NCBI RefSeq assembly: GCF_016406125.1
Contig: NZ_CP066339.1
Span: 4,712,001 to 4,776,000 of the forward strand
Length of the DNA stretch: 64,000 bases
Direction: 5' to 3'
Source of the DNA: Alicyclobacillus sp. SO9
GTDB lineage: Bacteria; Bacillota; Bacilli; Alicyclobacillales; Alicyclobacillaceae
Positions 1 through 10,954 of the stretch are shown in pieces. A program made the translations under genes and the position numbers. The notes under the pieces were generated by a model. That model was not told the DNA's origin, ran no database searches, and saw only the letters and a program-made list of their open reading frames with translations. Numbering within the stretch: position 1 is the first letter of the stretch; each line of letters begins with the position of its first letter.

Positions 1-317
<317 letters not shown>

Positions 318-797
318 CTAACTCTGCTGATTGACCAGCAACACAACCGCCTGTGCTGCAATTCCCTCTTTCCGGCCGACAAATCCCATTCTTTCCATCG
401 TGGTGGCTTTCACACTCACCTGTTCTTTCGAGGATTTCGTCAACACGGATATTTGTTCCCTCATCGTCTCTATGTACGGACTCAGTTTCGGTTCTTCACA
501 CAGTACCATAATATCAATATTGCCTAACTGATAGTTTTTGGACTCTATCAGTCTCCAGACATGCCGAAAAAGCTCTTTGCTGTCAGCATCTCTGAATTCA
601 GGATCTGTATTGGGAAAGTGTTGGCCTATATCTCCCAAAGCCAGGGCGCCTAGAACAGCATCCATGGCTGCGTGCAGAATCACATCCGCATCGGAATGAC
701 CTTCCAGTCCTAGTTCATAAGGAATTTTGACACCGCCAAGAATCAGCGGACGACCCGCAACCATTTGATGCACGTCGTACCCGAAGCCGATGCGCAT
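318..797 (-). CDS. ispF: 2-C-methyl-D-erythritol 2,4-cyclodiphosphate synthase
   Basis: Fifth enzyme of the MEP isoprenoid pathway; converts CDP-ME 2-phosphate to MEcPP with release of CMP. The 159-aa protein matches the family length. It starts MRIGFGYDVHQ, carrying the metal ligands Asp8 and His10, and has the GHSDADV segment and the C-terminal ATTMERMGFVGR region of the family. A longer open frame extends upstream, but the ATG at 797 follows a GGAGGGAG site and aligns with known N termini. It lies between the PIN/TRAM gene and gltX. The MEP gene that normally precedes it, ispD, is absent here. Confidence 0.95.
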   Translation of the reverse strand: MRIGFGYDVHQMVAGRPLILGGVKIPYELGLEGHSDADVILHAAMDAVLGALALGDIGQHFPNTDPEFRDADSKELFRHVWRLIESKNYQLGNIDIMVLCEEPKLSPYIETMREQISVLTKSSKEQVSVKATTMERMGFVGRKEGIAAQAVVLLVNQQS

Positions 798-875
798 TCG
801 TCTCCCTCCGTCCATATACGTAAATAAGCGCTGTTCATTGCCCATCCCGCAGCATAGCCGCTGCCGCACTGTGTG

Positions 876-906
876 AAAAAAGACCGGCAGCAAACGCGCC
901 GGTCTT
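876..906 (-). terminator. Rho-independent terminator between PIN/TRAM gene and ispF
   Basis: On the minus strand a perfect 9-bp stem (AAGACCGGC / GCCGGTCTT, 880-888 and 898-906) with a 9-base loop is followed by a run of Ts. It sits in the 295-base gap (798-1092) between the PIN/TRAM gene and ispF, so it should reduce read-through into ispF-gltX. I see no gene in the rest of this gap. Confidence 0.75.
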
Positions 907-1092
907 ATCTTACCCCAAGTTATCCTTGATTTCCAAGTTTGAATTCGAAGTTTCAATCTGAAGGTCCAAACCGAACGTTCAAACCGAAGTCTGATTTTCA
1001 AGTTTTGATTTAGCTTACTTCAAAGCTCGACGTCCAAATCCGATTTGCAAACCACCCGCAGAACATTGGCCGTTTTAGCACCGACGCTCACC

Positions 1093-2217
1093 TTACAAAG
1101 CTTTTTCAAGCAATTTCGGCTTGGCAAAAATCATGCGTCCCGCAGAAGTCTGCAATACACTCGTAACCAGAACTTCCAGTTTGCTGCCGATGTAGTCTCT
1201 CCCGCCTTCAATGACAATCATCGTACCATCATCCAAGTAGGCAACACCTTGGTTGTACTCTTTGCCGTCCTTAATGACCTGCACAGCCAATTCCTCGCCA
1301 GGTAATACCACTGGTTTTAGAGCGTTGGCCAAATCATTAATATTAAGAACCGCAACATTTTGGAGTTCGCATACCTTATTTAAATTAAAGTCGTTTGTGA
1401 CGACTTTCCCATGCATCTGTTTTGCGAGTCGAACCAATTTACTATCAACTTCCTGAATATCTTCAAAGTCAATTTCCAACACGTGAACCTTGACTAAGGA
1501 TTCCTTTTGAATTCGATTTAACACATCTAGTCCTCTACGCCCGCGATTACGTTTGAGAACATCTGAAGAATCTGCAATATGTTGCAGTTCTTCAAGGACA
1601 AATGAGGGAATCACAAGGACTCCGTCTAAAAATCCAGTCTGAACCAAATCTGCAATGCGGCCGTCAATGATAACGCTGGTGTCGAGGAGTTTAGCTTCTC
1701 CCGGCTTGTATAGCTGCTTCTTACCCGCTTTTTCTTCCTTGTCGCGGTCTTTATCCTTATCCTTATCTTTACCATCCTTTTCGCGAGCCAACTTACCCGC
1801 AAACAGGGTGACCAAGTCTTCCCGTTTAGTGAAACCGATGCGAAGGCCAAGATAGGCCATCAACAAGCTGACAAAAAACTGTACAGGCGCTCCTATTACC
1901 GGGATGGATCTGATGGCATCAGAAAACAAAAATGCGACTAATAGACCAATCACCATGCCGATTGTCCCGCCGACGATATCCGCCAACGGCGTCTTCTGAA
2001 GTTTTTCCTCTATCCACCGGATAAGCGTGGTTAAGTAGTTTACCAACCATGTTGTCGCAATAACAAACAAACTTCCACCTAATACGGCACCAAACCATCG
2101 GAATCTGAATGGAGAAGTATGAAGACTAAAAATGTGTAAAAATAAGTACGGACCAAACGTATAACCTAACACCACCCCAATCACTGCAAAGAACAGGTGT
2201 ACAATTCTCTTTAGCAC
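1093..2217 (-). CDS. yacL: PIN/TRAM domain membrane protein, YacL type
   Basis: Conserved Firmicute membrane protein of uncertain role, presumed to act on RNA. Four hydrophobic segments fill residues 1-130. A charged linker of alternating Lys and Asp follows, then a PIN nuclease-like domain beginning [11 protein letters not shown], with acidic residues (Asp in LDTS, VLEEL, TNDFNLN) at the usual metal-site positions. A C-terminal TRAM domain (PGEELAVQV to EVLVTSV) is a predicted RNA-binding fold. The 374-aa length fits B. subtilis YacL. The GTG start at 2217 was chosen because AGGAGG lies seven bases upstream; the open frame continues to 2250. It has its own promoter at about 2341-2370. Confidence 0.9.
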   Translation of the reverse strand: MLKRIVHLFFAVIGVVLGYTFGPYLFLHIFSLHTSPFRFRWFGAVLGGSLFVIATTWLVNYLTTLIRWIEEKLQKTPLADIVGGTIGMVIGLLVAFLFSDAIRSIPVIGAPVQFFVSLLMAYLGLRIGFTKREDLVTLFAGKLAREKDGKDKDKDKDRDKEEKAGKKQLYKPGEAKLLDTSVIIDGRIADLVQTGFLDGVLVIPSFVLEELQHIADSSDVLKRNRGRRGLDVLNRIQKESLVKVHVLEIDFEDIQEVDSKLVRLAKQMHGKVVTNDFNLNKVCELQNVAVLNINDLANALKPVVLPGEELAVQVIKDGKEYNQGVAYLDDGTMIVIEGGRDYIGSKLEVLVTSVLQTSAGRMIFAKPKLLEKAL

Positions 2218-2340
2218 GCTATCACCTCCTGACAGTAGTATGGTCAACAAAGACCCTCAAAAAACCCTCAAACAGCAAAATTTTATGAAAATGGTGCCCG
2301 GGCGTATATTCCCTTTAGAAATTTTTGGGGTAGTAGATTC

Positions 2341-2370
2341 AGTGTACCACTTTGGACACAGAGGAGTCAA
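2341..2370 (-). promoter_or_regulatory. SigA-type promoter for the PIN/TRAM gene
   Basis: Minus-strand hexamers TTGACT (2365-2370) and TACACT (2341-2346) are separated by 18 bases. They lie about 125 bases upstream of the GTG start in the 329-base gap after pssA (2218-2546). The rest of this gap has a GC-rich palindrome (TGCGCCGGCGCA near 2511-2522) and no convincing gene. Confidence 0.6.
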
Positions 2371-2546
2371 AACCAACGCATTTTTGCGCGATACGCACCT
2401 GACGGGTGTCTTTCACCTCTCGTAAAATTAAAAGGTTGCCGGCACTAGGTCGTTAAGAATGACTTTCTGCAGACGAGATGGAAAACATCTACAGTGGCTG
2501 TTACAGGGGCTGCGCCGGCGCATGATGAATGCATCATTTACACTTG

Positions 2547-3281
2547 TCATTTTAGTTCAGAATTGTAGACATCCTGGTTGTGCTCCGGGTCTTGAATCCG
2601 TCGCCGACGTCTCAGCAGGCGCCCGACTCCGAACACCGCGTACAAGGCAAGAGGAACAAAAATAATCCGATTTACCAGTGAAACGTGGAGTCGAAACAGC
2701 AGATAGACGGCTACAGTCAAAATCGGTACCACAACGATGGCGGACCGAGGAAATGCAACCTTCTTAAAATTGGGGTACCTAGCTTTACTGACCATGAGCA
2801 CACTCAACAGAACCATACCCGTCGGCAAAATAAACTGTGAGGGTCTGAGCAGGTTATTATACAGTGCCATAGTTGCAAGAATGCCGCCTGCAGCAGTAAT
2901 CGGAAGTCCCACAAAGTAGTTTGTTTTTTTATGTTGAACATTGAACCTGGCTAACCGAAGCGCGCCGCTCAGTGGAAACAAAACGGCCACCGCCATACCG
3001 ACAAAGCCTTCATACTGTAAAACCACTTCGTACATGATGAATGCGGGTGCTACACCAAATGTAACGATATCAGATAATGAGTCCAGTTCTTTCCCGAAGT
3101 GGCTTTCAGCGTGTAATAGTCTTGCAGCTCTTCCGTCAAGTCCATCCAAAACCATTCCTATCAGCACCAGCAGAGCAGCCAGCGAATGACGACCTGATGC
3201 TGCTTCAAGGATGGCCACAAGGCCGAGTGTCAAGTTTCCAACCGTAAGCATGCTTGGAATGGCCTTCAGCAGTAAATTCAA
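2547..3281 (-). CDS. pssA: CDP-diacylglycerol--serine O-phosphatidyltransferase
   Basis: Integral membrane enzyme that makes phosphatidylserine from CDP-diacylglycerol and serine. The CDP-alcohol phosphatidyltransferase signature D-G-x2-A-R-x8-G-x3-D-x3-D is fully present (DGRAAR...G...DSLSD, about residues 48-70), with several hydrophobic segments around it. The C terminus is arginine-rich and cytoplasmic-looking. A TTG start at 3281 has AAGGAGG seven bases upstream and gives 244 aa; the open frame extends to 3338 without a better ribosome site. It sits between disA and the PIN/TRAM gene, and its 60-base gap to disA suggests co-transcription. Finding pssA inside this cluster is not the B. 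subtilis order. Confidence 0.9.
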   Translation of the reverse strand: MNLLLKAIPSMLTVGNLTLGLVAILEAASGRHSLAALLVLIGMVLDGLDGRAARLLHAESHFGKELDSLSDIVTFGVAPAFIMYEVVLQYEGFVGMAVAVLFPLSGALRLARFNVQHKKTNYFVGLPITAAGGILATMALYNNLLRPSQFILPTGMVLLSVLMVSKARYPNFKKVAFPRSAIVVVPILTVAVYLLFRLHVSLVNRIIFVPLALYAVFGVGRLLRRRRRIQDPEHNQDVYNSELK

Positions 3282-3341
3282 AGGAAATACCTCCTTAGTG
3301 TCCAAAACCGGACATGCGACAACGCGACAGCCACACAACAG

Positions 3342-4421
3342 CTACAGGTGTCTGTCTATAAAGACTTGTTCCTGAATCCGCTTTAATCCATCTCTGACGG
3401 CCCGGGCACGTACCATGCCAATTCCCTCGACCGTGTCCAGTTCCTCTATGGATGCTGAAAGAACATTGGTTAAATTATCGAACTCTTCCACCAGATTTTC
3501 AATGACTGGCTGCGGGAGTCGCGCAATTTTGTTCAGAATTCGATAGCCGCGGGACGACAGCGGCTCTTCACTGATGTTTGACGTGTTGTGATAGCCAAGT
3601 GTTTTAGCGAGAATGACTCCGTCCAGCAGTTCATCTGAACTCAATTCGTGAATCTGTGACAAAACCTGATGCGGTGTTCGTTCTGCATCGAGCACAGCGT
3701 AGTCCTTGACCAAAAGGTACGCTTCCTCGTCAACGCGAGCCACCAGTTCTTCCAACTGCATGCTGATAAGCCTGCCCTCACTCCCCAGTTCGGAAATATA
3801 GCGGCGAATCTCTGACTTGATTCTAAGAACCATTTCGAACCGCTGCAAGACCATGGTAACTTCCTGAAGAGTAACCAGTTCTTCAAACTCCAGTGCACTT
3901 AAATTGGTCAGAGACTGATCTAACACTGACTTGTATTTTTCCAGTGTCTGCATCGCTTGATTGGCTTTTGTAAGAATGACACCAATATCCTTCAGGGAAT
4001 ACTTAAACGTGCCTTGATACAATGTAATTACGTTGCGCCTCTGAGATATGCAGACGACTAATTGCCCCGTTTGCTTTGCAACGCGTTCTGCCGTGCGGTG
4101 CCTGGTGCCTGTCTCCGATGTGGGCAATGTATGATCCGGATTGAGATTGGTATTCGCATACAGAATCTTCTTCAAATCTTCGCTGATGATAATTGCCCCG
4201 TCCATTTTTGCCAATTCGTAAATATGAGACGGTGTTAACCCGCATTGAATGGAAAAGCCCCCGTCGACAATATTCAGCACGTCTTCCGTTGCGCCGACGA
4301 CTATCAGCCCTCCGGTCTTGGCCCGTAGAATATTCTCAATTCCGTCTCGCAACACCGATCCCGGCGCCACCATCCTCAGTATTTTCGTCAACGTCGTCTC
4401 TTTTTTTGCATCGTCCCGCAT
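3342..4421 (-). CDS. disA: DNA integrity scanning diadenylate cyclase
   Basis: Makes the second messenger cyclic di-AMP from two ATP while scanning DNA for branched structures. The 359-aa length matches the family. The N-terminal DAC domain carries the catalytic DGA motif (MDGAII, residues 74-76) and the RHR motif (GTRHRTAER, 107-109). A helical linker follows, then a C-terminal helix-hairpin-helix DNA-binding region ([16 protein letters not shown]). The ATG at 4421 has a GGAG site eight bases upstream. It starts 11 bases after radA ends, matching the conserved radA-disA pair of Bacillus. Confidence 0.97.
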   Translation of the reverse strand: MRDDAKKETTLTKILRMVAPGSVLRDGIENILRAKTGGLIVVGATEDVLNIVDGGFSIQCGLTPSHIYELAKMDGAIIISEDLKKILYANTNLNPDHTLPTSETGTRHRTAERVAKQTGQLVVCISQRRNVITLYQGTFKYSLKDIGVILTKANQAMQTLEKYKSVLDQSLTNLSALEFEELVTLQEVTMVLQRFEMVLRIKSEIRRYISELGSEGRLISMQLEELVARVDEEAYLLVKDYAVLDAERTPHQVLSQIHELSSDELLDGVILAKTLGYHNTSNISEEPLSSRGYRILNKIARLPQPVIENLVEEFDNLTNVLSASIEELDTVEGIGMVRARAVRDGLKRIQEQVFIDRHL

Positions 4422-4432
4422 CTACGCCACTC

Positions 4433-5788
4433 CTACAGTGCCAAATCCAGTGCTTCTCGAAGGGTTTTGACCCCGATAACCTGAATCTGGCCAAAATCCG
4501 TCCCGCTAAGACTCCTTGCGGGAACAATACACCTCTCAAAACCCAGTTTTTCAGCTTCCCGGATTCGCCCTTCAAGTTTGGTAATTGAACGCACTTCCCC
4601 TGTCAATCCTATTTCGCCCATGAAAACATCAGAACCAGAAAGTGTTTTATCTCGATGACTGGCTGCAATGGCCATGGCAATTCCCAGGTCAATGGCAGGC
4701 TCATCCACTCGCACGCCGCCCGCCAAATTGACGTAAGCATCAGAAGCCTGCAGATTAAGGCCAACGCGTTTTTCCAACACGGCCAAAATCAAGCTGACTC
4801 GGTTATAATCAGCTCCCGTAGCCATGCGCCTTGGTGTACCAAAGCTAGTGGGCGCAATCAGTGCTTGCACTTCCAACAGCAGCGGTCGCGAACCTTCCAT
4901 GGCGGTCACAACAGCCGAACCAGGGGCTTGCTCCGATCGCTCAGACAGGAACATTTCCGAAGGATTCAACACTTCGACAAGCCCCTGTTCCTGCATATTA
5001 AATATCGCCAACTCATTTGTGGAACCAAACCTATTTTTATTCGCCCGCAGTACTCTATAAGTATGATGGCGTTCGCCTTCAAAATACAAAACTGCATCCA
5101 CCATGTGTTCCAGGAGCCTGGGACCTGCCAGATTCCCTTCCTTTGTAACATGTCCTACAATCATTGTAGCAATCTGCTGTCCTTTCGCGGTGCGCAGCAG
5201 CATGCTGGTGCACTCCCGTACCTGTGACACGCTGCCGGGAGCCGATGTAATACTTGGTGCATAGACGGTTTGGATGGAATCCACAATAAGCAGGTCCGGT
5301 TTTTGCTTTTCGACCAATAACAAAGCGGTCTCCATGTCCGTTTCTGAGAGAACATACAAGTTCGGATGGATTGTGCCAAGCCGCTCTGCTCGGAGTTTTA
5401 ACTGGCTTGCAGACTCCTCGCCTGAAATATACAAGACCGTCTTTCCCTGCTCTGCAACCTTGTAAGAAAGTTGGAGCAGCAACGTTGACTTGCCAATGCC
5501 GGGATCGCCGCCGATGAGGACGAGAGAACCAGGGACAATGCCTCCGCCCAGCACCCGATTGGTCTCACTTGAACCGCTTGAGAAACGAACTTCGTTTTGG
5601 GACGGAATGTCCCCAATGGGAAGTATTTTCGAGGTTTCTCCGCCGAGACCCCTTCGCGGAGCCGGGGCCGTTGCCTGCCGCTCTTCAACAAACGAGTTCC
5701 ACTCTCCACAACCCGGGCATTTGCCAATCCACTTTACAGATTCGTAACCACAGTCCTGGCAGAGGAACTTTGTCTTGACCTTTGCCAT
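4433..5788 (-). CDS. radA: DNA repair protein RadA (Sms)
   Basis: RecA-related ATPase that promotes branch migration in recombination repair. The protein opens with a four-cysteine zinc finger (CQDCGYE...CPGCGEW), followed by a Walker A box ([10 protein letters not shown]), the RadA-specific KNRFGS motif and a C-terminal Lon-like domain ([17 protein letters not shown]). The length of about 451 aa fits the family. Two adjacent ATGs occur (5791 and 5788); the second is preferred because GGAGG lies seven bases upstream of it. It is downstream of clpC in the stress cluster and immediately upstream of disA. Confidence 0.96.
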   Translation of the reverse strand: MAKVKTKFLCQDCGYESVKWIGKCPGCGEWNSFVEERQATAPAPRRGLGGETSKILPIGDIPSQNEVRFSSGSSETNRVLGGGIVPGSLVLIGGDPGIGKSTLLLQLSYKVAEQGKTVLYISGEESASQLKLRAERLGTIHPNLYVLSETDMETALLLVEKQKPDLLIVDSIQTVYAPSITSAPGSVSQVRECTSMLLRTAKGQQIATMIVGHVTKEGNLAGPRLLEHMVDAVLYFEGERHHTYRVLRANKNRFGSTNELAIFNMQEQGLVEVLNPSEMFLSERSEQAPGSAVVTAMEGSRPLLLEVQALIAPTSFGTPRRMATGADYNRVSLILAVLEKRVGLNLQASDAYVNLAGGVRVDEPAIDLGIAMAIAASHRDKTLSGSDVFMGEIGLTGEVRSITKLEGRIREAEKLGFERCIVPARSLSGTDFGQIQVIGVKTLREALDLAL

Positions 5789-5870
5789 CATTTCCCCTCC
5801 CGCATCTACTCACCCATCATACAGGAAGAATTAGCCTTTGCATATGGCATGACACTGTCTCCCTCTATAC

Positions 5871-5914
5871 AAAAGCAGCCCACCTTCAACGTAGAATCAA
5901 CGAGAAGAGTGGGC
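5871..5914 (-). terminator. Probable terminator after clpC
   Basis: On the minus strand GCCCAC (5909-5914) pairs with GTGGGC (5878-5883), extended by CTTC/GAAG with one bulge, and TGCTTTT follows. It lies 48 bases past the clpC stop, so it may separate the ctsR operon from radA-disA. The fairly long loop lowers confidence. Confidence 0.5.
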
Positions 5915-5961
5915 CGCTCACAGGCCAGCTTAACGCGGGTCATTCCCTTCCAGAATTGGCA

Positions 5962-8385
5962 TCAGGCAGTTGGCGCAGTCGGCTCTACCTGCAGTTCGTT
6001 TTCATTCAAGCCTATTTTAACAGTATCTCCTTTTTGAATCGATCCCGTTAACAAAGCCTCGGACAACTTATCCTCAATGTGCCGTTGGATTGCCCGCTTC
6101 AACGGACGTGCTCCGTATTGAGGGTCAAACCCTTCTTTCGCCAGGAAGGATTTTGCTTCGTCCGTCAATGTGAAGTTGATATCCTGCTCCTGAAGCCGCT
6201 TCTGAAGTTCCTTCACCATTAGCTCCACAATTTCTCCGGTCTGGGCCTCAGTCAGCGCATGGAAGACAATCATGTCGTCAATACGGTTGAGGAATTCCGG
6301 ACGGAACGTCTTTTTCAGTTCATCCATCACATTCGTCTTCATGTCCTCGTATTCACGCGCGCTGTCCGGCTTGAAGCCAAGTGTACCGCCTTTGCGAATC
6401 ATGTCCGCTCCAACGTTGGAGGTCATAATGATGACTGTGTTGCGGAAATCAACGGTGCGCCCCTTGCCGTCCGTCAAACGTCCGTCGTCAAGGACTTGCA
6501 GCAAGATGTTGAAGACTTCCGGGTGTGCCTTTTCGACCTCATCCAACAGGACGACCGAATAAGGCTTGCGGCGTACTTTTTCGGTCAGTTGACCGCCTTC
6601 GTCGTAACCCACGTATCCTGGCGGCGAACCTACCAGTCTGGAGGTCGCATGCCGCTCCATGAACTCGGACATGTCAATTCGAATCATGGCGTCTTCATCA
6701 CCAAACATGGCGTCCGCCAGTGCACGAGCCAACTCGGTTTTCCCAACACCCGTCGGTCCAAGGAAAATGAACGATCCAATCGGACGTTTGGGATCCTTCA
6801 GTCCTGCTCGCGCTCTTCGAATCGCCCGTGACACGGCTGCAACGGCTTCCTCCTGGCCGACTACGCGGCTGTGAAGCACATTTTCCAGGTTCATCAGACG
6901 CTCTGACTCTTCCTCGGCCAGTTGCCGCACTGGTACACCTGTCCATGCAGCCACAATGTACGCAATGTCTTCCGCCGTAACCTGCACTTCATTGTTATCC
7001 TGCTTCTGTTTCCACTGTTCTTTCAGAGACTCAAGTTCTTGCCTCAGCTTTTGTTCCTGGTCTCTGAGGGAAGCCGCCTTTTCGAACTCCTGCGACTGTA
7101 CCGCCGCATCCTTTTCGTTACGAACGTTTTCAAGTCTCTGCTCCAACTCTTTCAAATCCGGCGGCGCAGTTCGGGTGCGCAGACGCACACGGGAGGCTGC
7201 TTCATCAATCAAATCAATCGCTTTGTCCGGCAAGAACCTGTCTGCGATATAGCGGTCAGACAGCCGTACAGCAGCGTCTACCGCTTCATCCGTAATATTG
7301 ACACGGTGGTGCGCCTCGTACCTGTCCCGTAGACCAAACAAAATCAAGACGGCCTCTTCCGGTGTAGGCTGTTCTACTGTAATCGGCTGGAATCTGCGTT
7401 CCAAAGCGGCGTCTTTCTCGATGTGCTTGCGGTATTCGTCCAAGGTTGTCGCACCGATACACTGGAGTTCACCTCTTGCCAATGCCGGCTTCAAAATGTT
7501 CGACGCATCAATTGCGCCCTCTGCACCACCTGCGCCAATCAATGTGTGCAATTCGTCGATGAATAGAATTACGTTGCCAGCCTGCCGAATTTCTTCCATG
7601 ATTTTCTTCAACCGGTCTTCAAACTCACCGCGGTACTTGGTACCCGCAACAACGGTCCCCATGTCCAGTACCATAACGCGCTTATTGCGCAGTGTCTCAG
7701 GTGTGTTGCCGCTGACAACACTCTGAGCCAATCCTTCAGCAATGGCTGTTTTTCCGACACCAGGTTCCCCAATCAGCACAGGATTGTTTTTGGTTCTGCG
7801 TGACAGGACCTGTATCACGCGTTCGATTTCTTTGCTGCGGCCAATAACGGGATCGAGCTTGCCGTCACGAGCCATCTGCGTCAAATCTCTGGCCAATCCG
7901 TCCAAAGTCGGTGTACCGGCTCCCGACTCCTTGTCGGGACTGGCATCTGCCGAGTCTCCGCCAAGAAGTTGCAACACTTGTTGACGCGCTTTGGTCAGGC
8001 TGACACCCAAATTATTTAAAACACGGGCAGCAACACCCTCGCCTTCACGAATCAAGCCAAGCAGAATGTGTTCAGTTCCTACGTAAGTATGGCTGAGCTT
8101 ACGAGCCTCATCGATAGACAGCTCTATGACTTTTTTCGCCCGCGGCGTGTATGTCATGGCGCTGACCTGACTTTGCCCTTGACCTATGATATTTTCAACT
8201 TCACCCTGAACCTTTTCTGCACTGACGCCCAAACTGATGAGAGCCTTTGCTGCAATCCCTTCGCCTTCACGAACCAACCCCAGCAAAATATGCTCTGTTC
8301 CGACTCCAGGATGACTTAAGCGGGTGGCTTCTTCCTGAGCCAACGCCAGTACCTTTTGAGCCCGTTCTGTAAACCTTGCGTACAT
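5962..8385 (-). CDS. clpC: ATP-dependent Clp protease ATP-binding subunit ClpC
   Basis: Hsp100 unfoldase that feeds damaged and regulatory proteins, including McsB-phosphorylated ones, to ClpP. The order is classical for ClpC: an N domain with two repeats (LGLVREGEG and LGLIREGEG), first AAA+ module with Walker A GEPGVGKT, a middle domain with a UVR-like [19 protein letters not shown] segment that binds McsB/MecA, and a second AAA+ module with GPTGVGKT and [14 protein letters not shown]. The length of 807 aa matches the family. The ATG has GGAGG eight bases upstream and directly follows the mcsB stop codon. It belongs to the CtsR-controlled operon. Confidence 0.98.
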   Translation of the reverse strand: MYARFTERAQKVLALAQEEATRLSHPGVGTEHILLGLVREGEGIAAKALISLGVSAEKVQGEVENIIGQGQSQVSAMTYTPRAKKVIELSIDEARKLSHTYVGTEHILLGLIREGEGVAARVLNNLGVSLTKARQQVLQLLGGDSADASPDKESGAGTPTLDGLARDLTQMARDGKLDPVIGRSKEIERVIQVLSRRTKNNPVLIGEPGVGKTAIAEGLAQSVVSGNTPETLRNKRVMVLDMGTVVAGTKYRGEFEDRLKKIMEEIRQAGNVILFIDELHTLIGAGGAEGAIDASNILKPALARGELQCIGATTLDEYRKHIEKDAALERRFQPITVEQPTPEEAVLILFGLRDRYEAHHRVNITDEAVDAAVRLSDRYIADRFLPDKAIDLIDEAASRVRLRTRTAPPDLKELEQRLENVRNEKDAAVQSQEFEKAASLRDQEQKLRQELESLKEQWKQKQDNNEVQVTAEDIAYIVAAWTGVPVRQLAEEESERLMNLENVLHSRVVGQEEAVAAVSRAIRRARAGLKDPKRPIGSFIFLGPTGVGKTELARALADAMFGDEDAMIRIDMSEFMERHATSRLVGSPPGYVGYDEGGQLTEKVRRKPYSVVLLDEVEKAHPEVFNILLQVLDDGRLTDGKGRTVDFRNTVIIMTSNVGADMIRKGGTLGFKPDSAREYEDMKTNVMDELKKTFRPEFLNRIDDMIVFHALTEAQTGEIVELMVKELQKRLQEQDINFTLTDEAKSFLAKEGFDPQYGARPLKRAIQRHIEDKLSEALLTGSIQKGDTVKIGLNENELQVEPTAPTA

Positions 8386-9462
8386 TTATCGCACCTCCGT
8401 ATCGTCTAATCTCAGCCGTTCCCGAATCAATGTGGCCCGACGGATGTCTCGCTCGCCCGGTGAGAGTTCTTGATTGAAGTATTTCTGCAGAAATGCCGGT
8501 TGAGTCATCACCATGAGTTCCTTCAAAATCCCCTCAGAAACTCCGGAAATCATGCCCAAATCAATTCCAAGCCGCACGTCTGAGCAGCGCTCCAAAGCTT
8601 CTTTGGAGTCAATCTGCCGGGCGTAGGCAAGAACCCCAAACGACCTGCATACGCGGTCTTCAAGGGCATTGCGGTTTTCCTGCATGAGTGTGCGGCGAGC
8701 GGAGCGTTCGTGATCGATAAGTTGCTGCACAACACTACTCAGATTCTGAATGATCTCCTCTTCAGATTCACCCAACGTGACCTGGTTTGAAACCTGAAAC
8801 AAGTTCCCCGCCGAATCACTGCCTTCGCCGTACATGCCCCTGACTGCCAGACCCACCTGAGACACCGCTGACAACATGCGGTTGATTTGGCCGGAGAGCA
8901 CAAGGCCTGGTAAGTGCATCATAACAGATGCTCGCAGTCCCGTTCCCACGTTTGTGGGGCAAGCCGTCAAATAGCCAAGTCTATCGTCAAACGCGTAGGA
9001 GATGCTTTCCTCAAACGCGTCATCAACAGAACTTGCAAGGTTCCACCCTTTTTCCAACTGAAAGCCTGGCAGAATGCACTGAATGCGCAAATGGTCTTCT
9101 TCATTAACCATGATGCTGACCATCTCATCTTCCCTCAGTGCAACAGCCCCGTGTTTAGCATCTTCTGCAAGTTCACGACTAATAAGGTGTTTTTCCACAA
9201 GTACCTGTCGTTCCAAAGCGCCAATGTCTGCTCCTCGCCAGAGTTCAAACTTGCCCATATCCTTGAACCGGTTTGACGCAAGCGCACCCTCTACAGATGA
9301 AATGACCTCGTTTGCAATCGTATCGGTCTGCAGAATTGGAAACGGCAACTCCTGCAGGTTCCTTGCCACACGAATACGACTGGTTAGGATGATGTCGTCT
9401 TCAGGGCCGCCATCCTTCATCCAGCGGCTCATAGCGTTATCCAGAAAATGTGCCAGAGACAT
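8386..9462 (-). CDS. mcsB: Protein-arginine kinase McsB
   Basis: Phosphorylates arginines on misfolded proteins and on CtsR, marking them for ClpCP. It belongs to the guanido kinase fold. The N terminus carries SRIRVARNLQELPFP, the phosphagen-kinase nucleotide-binding segment, and CPTNVGTGLRASVMMHLPGL contains the family cysteine and GTGLR loop. Length is 358 aa, close to B. subtilis McsB. The ATG has a GGGGGA site seven bases upstream. It lies between mcsA and clpC, with the stop abutting the clpC start, so translation is likely coupled. Confidence 0.97.
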   Translation of the reverse strand: MSLAHFLDNAMSRWMKDGGPEDDIILTSRIRVARNLQELPFPILQTDTIANEVISSVEGALASNRFKDMGKFELWRGADIGALERQVLVEKHLISRELAEDAKHGAVALREDEMVSIMVNEEDHLRIQCILPGFQLEKGWNLASSVDDAFEESISYAFDDRLGYLTACPTNVGTGLRASVMMHLPGLVLSGQINRMLSAVSQVGLAVRGMYGEGSDSAGNLFQVSNQVTLGESEEEIIQNLSSVVQQLIDHERSARRTLMQENRNALEDRVCRSFGVLAYARQIDSKEALERCSDVRLGIDLGMISGVSEGILKELMVMTQPAFLQKYFNQELSPGERDIRRATLIRERLRLDDTEVR

Positions 9463-9465
9463 CGA

Positions 9466-9993
9466 TTATTCCCCCTCCCCGTGCCGATCCGTCTGCTGTT
9501 CCAATTCTCGAATCTCATCTCGAAGTTTTGCTGCCTCTTCAAACTGTTCCTGCATGACCGATTGTTTCAGTTCCTTCCTTAATATATCCAACTTCTTTCT
9601 CAACTTTAACCGCTCGCCCGACTGCACCGGTATCTTTCCGGTGTGCTCAGTGCTGCTTTGAATTCTCCGCAGCAACGGCTCCAGTCTGGTAGAGAAACTG
9701 TTGTAGCACTCAGGACAACCAAACCGTCCGATTTCAGTAAACTGGTTGTAAGTCATGCCGCAGTTTTCGCATCGGACCGCCGTCGTCGATGGCGTAGAAA
9801 AGCCAGGAGATGACTCCATGTTCAACAACCCGCTCAACAACTGGTTGAAGTTAAATCCCTGTGCGGCCTGTGAGAACAGTTTCCCCTGCTCTTTGGCACA
9901 GGTCTCGCACAAGTGGTATGCACTCTTTTCACCATTTACAATTTTCGTTAAGTATACGGTCGCTTCCCGTTGTTGGCACCGTTCACACAACAA
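9466..9993 (-). CDS. mcsA: McsB activator protein McsA
   Basis: Zinc-binding adaptor that activates the arginine kinase McsB. Four CxxC pairs are visible (CERC, CETC, CENC, CPEC), which form two zinc-binding modules, and the C terminus has a UVR motif (EQFEEAAKLRDEIRELE) for docking. The 175-aa length fits. The gene begins at a TTG (9993, or the next TTG at 9990) behind GGGGGT, a weak-start arrangement. Only three bases separate it from mcsB. It is transcribed after ctsR. Confidence 0.94.
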   Translation of the reverse strand: MLCERCQQREATVYLTKIVNGEKSAYHLCETCAKEQGKLFSQAAQGFNFNQLLSGLLNMESSPGFSTPSTTAVRCENCGMTYNQFTEIGRFGCPECYNSFSTRLEPLLRRIQSSTEHTGKIPVQSGERLKLRKKLDILRKELKQSVMQEQFEEAAKLRDEIRELEQQTDRHGEGE

Positions 9994-10098
9994 CTACGAC
10001 ACCCCCTAGATTGGTCGCTTAAGAAGGTCAGGACGAGGAGTAGGACTGCCTGCGACACTCCATTTCATCGACTCCCCATCCAGCGTTCTTCTGCTTAG

Positions 10099-10163
10099 TC
10101 TGACTACCTGGTCTGACTACCTGATCTGACTCCCTGGTCTGACTCCCTAGTCTGACTCATTGG
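10099..10163. repeat. 13-bp tandem repeat between ctsR and mcsA
   Basis: Five imperfect copies of TCTGACTACCTGG fill the end of the 170-base ctsR-mcsA gap and run up to the ctsR stop codon. The units differ at one to four positions. No coding or regulatory role is evident. Confidence 0.85.
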
Positions 10164-10652
10164 TCACTCATCTGAGCCCGGCGGCTGTATCATCATTGTT
10201 GACAACTGTATCAACACCTGAGTCAAAATCCGGGCACGGACTTCATCCCGTAACGGCAGGTCTAACCGAAGGACATCGCGGTGAATGGCAGATTGGACGA
10301 TTATCATTTCACGCTCTGAAATCAGTTCTTCCCTAAACAACCGCTCAATCAAACCTTCTGCTTCCCTCTGTGAAACCCTTTCTCCAATTCCCTTGGCTAG
10401 CAGCAACAGCGGCCGAGTTTTCTCAAGCTCCAATCGCCGAATACGGATGTAACCGCCGCCGCCGCGTTTAGATTCCACAATATAACCGTGATCGATCGAA
10501 AAGCGAGTACTGATGACATAGTTGATTTGCGACGGAACACATTGAAAAACGTCCGCCAATTCGCTTCGCTGCAGTTCCACCATGCCAGAAGGGCTTTCGT
10601 CCAGGATGCGCTTCAGGTGTTGTTCAATGATGTCTGATATGCTATTTCCCAA
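10164..10652 (-). CDS. ctsR: Transcriptional repressor CtsR
   Basis: Dimeric heat-sensing repressor of class III stress genes (clp operons). The 162-aa protein has the winged-helix DNA-binding region (ADVFQCVPSQINYVISTRFS) and the glycine-rich heat-sensor wing RGGGGYIRI that is diagnostic of CtsR. The C-terminal dimer domain contains arginines that McsB can modify. The TTG start at 10652 is preferred over an upstream frame extension because GGGAGGG lies six bases before it. It is first in the ctsR-mcsA-mcsB-clpC operon, with a CtsR box at the promoter about 300 bases upstream, so it should repress itself. Confidence 0.96.
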   Translation of the reverse strand: MGNSISDIIEQHLKRILDESPSGMVELQRSELADVFQCVPSQINYVISTRFSIDHGYIVESKRGGGGYIRIRRLELEKTRPLLLLAKGIGERVSQREAEGLIERLFREELISEREMIIVQSAIHRDVLRLDLPLRDEVRARILTQVLIQLSTMMIQPPGSDE

Positions 10653-10882
10653 TCGATTCCCTCCCTTCCCACAGAGCACCACACGGACCTATGATGCGCT
10701 TACTCTGAACACAAACAGAGCGTTCCCTCGGTGCTATGATGTGACAACAGCCTGTACGTAGGTCATGCTCCGCGAGTCTTTGTTCGCATTTTGGCTCACC
10801 TTAAAGAGGCACAGGCATAACCCCAGAGCGCTGCATACACCCGGTGGCACGGTGTGAGAAATGCTGCCTCAGGCTGCGTGAC

Positions 10883-10954
10883 GAGTTGCGGATGCGTTAC
10901 CACCTCGGGCTGTTTGACGAGTTGAGGCTGCTTTGCCACCTCAGATTGTTTGAC
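10883..10954. repeat. 36-bp tandem repeat in the ctsR leader
   Basis: Two full imperfect 36-base units (10883-10918 and 10919-10954), with a partial unit before them, fill the 5' leader of ctsR right next to the CtsR box. Each ends in TTTGAC, which on the minus strand reads GTCAAA, the core of a CtsR half-site. The region 10653-10882 has no gene I can support. Confidence 0.7.
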
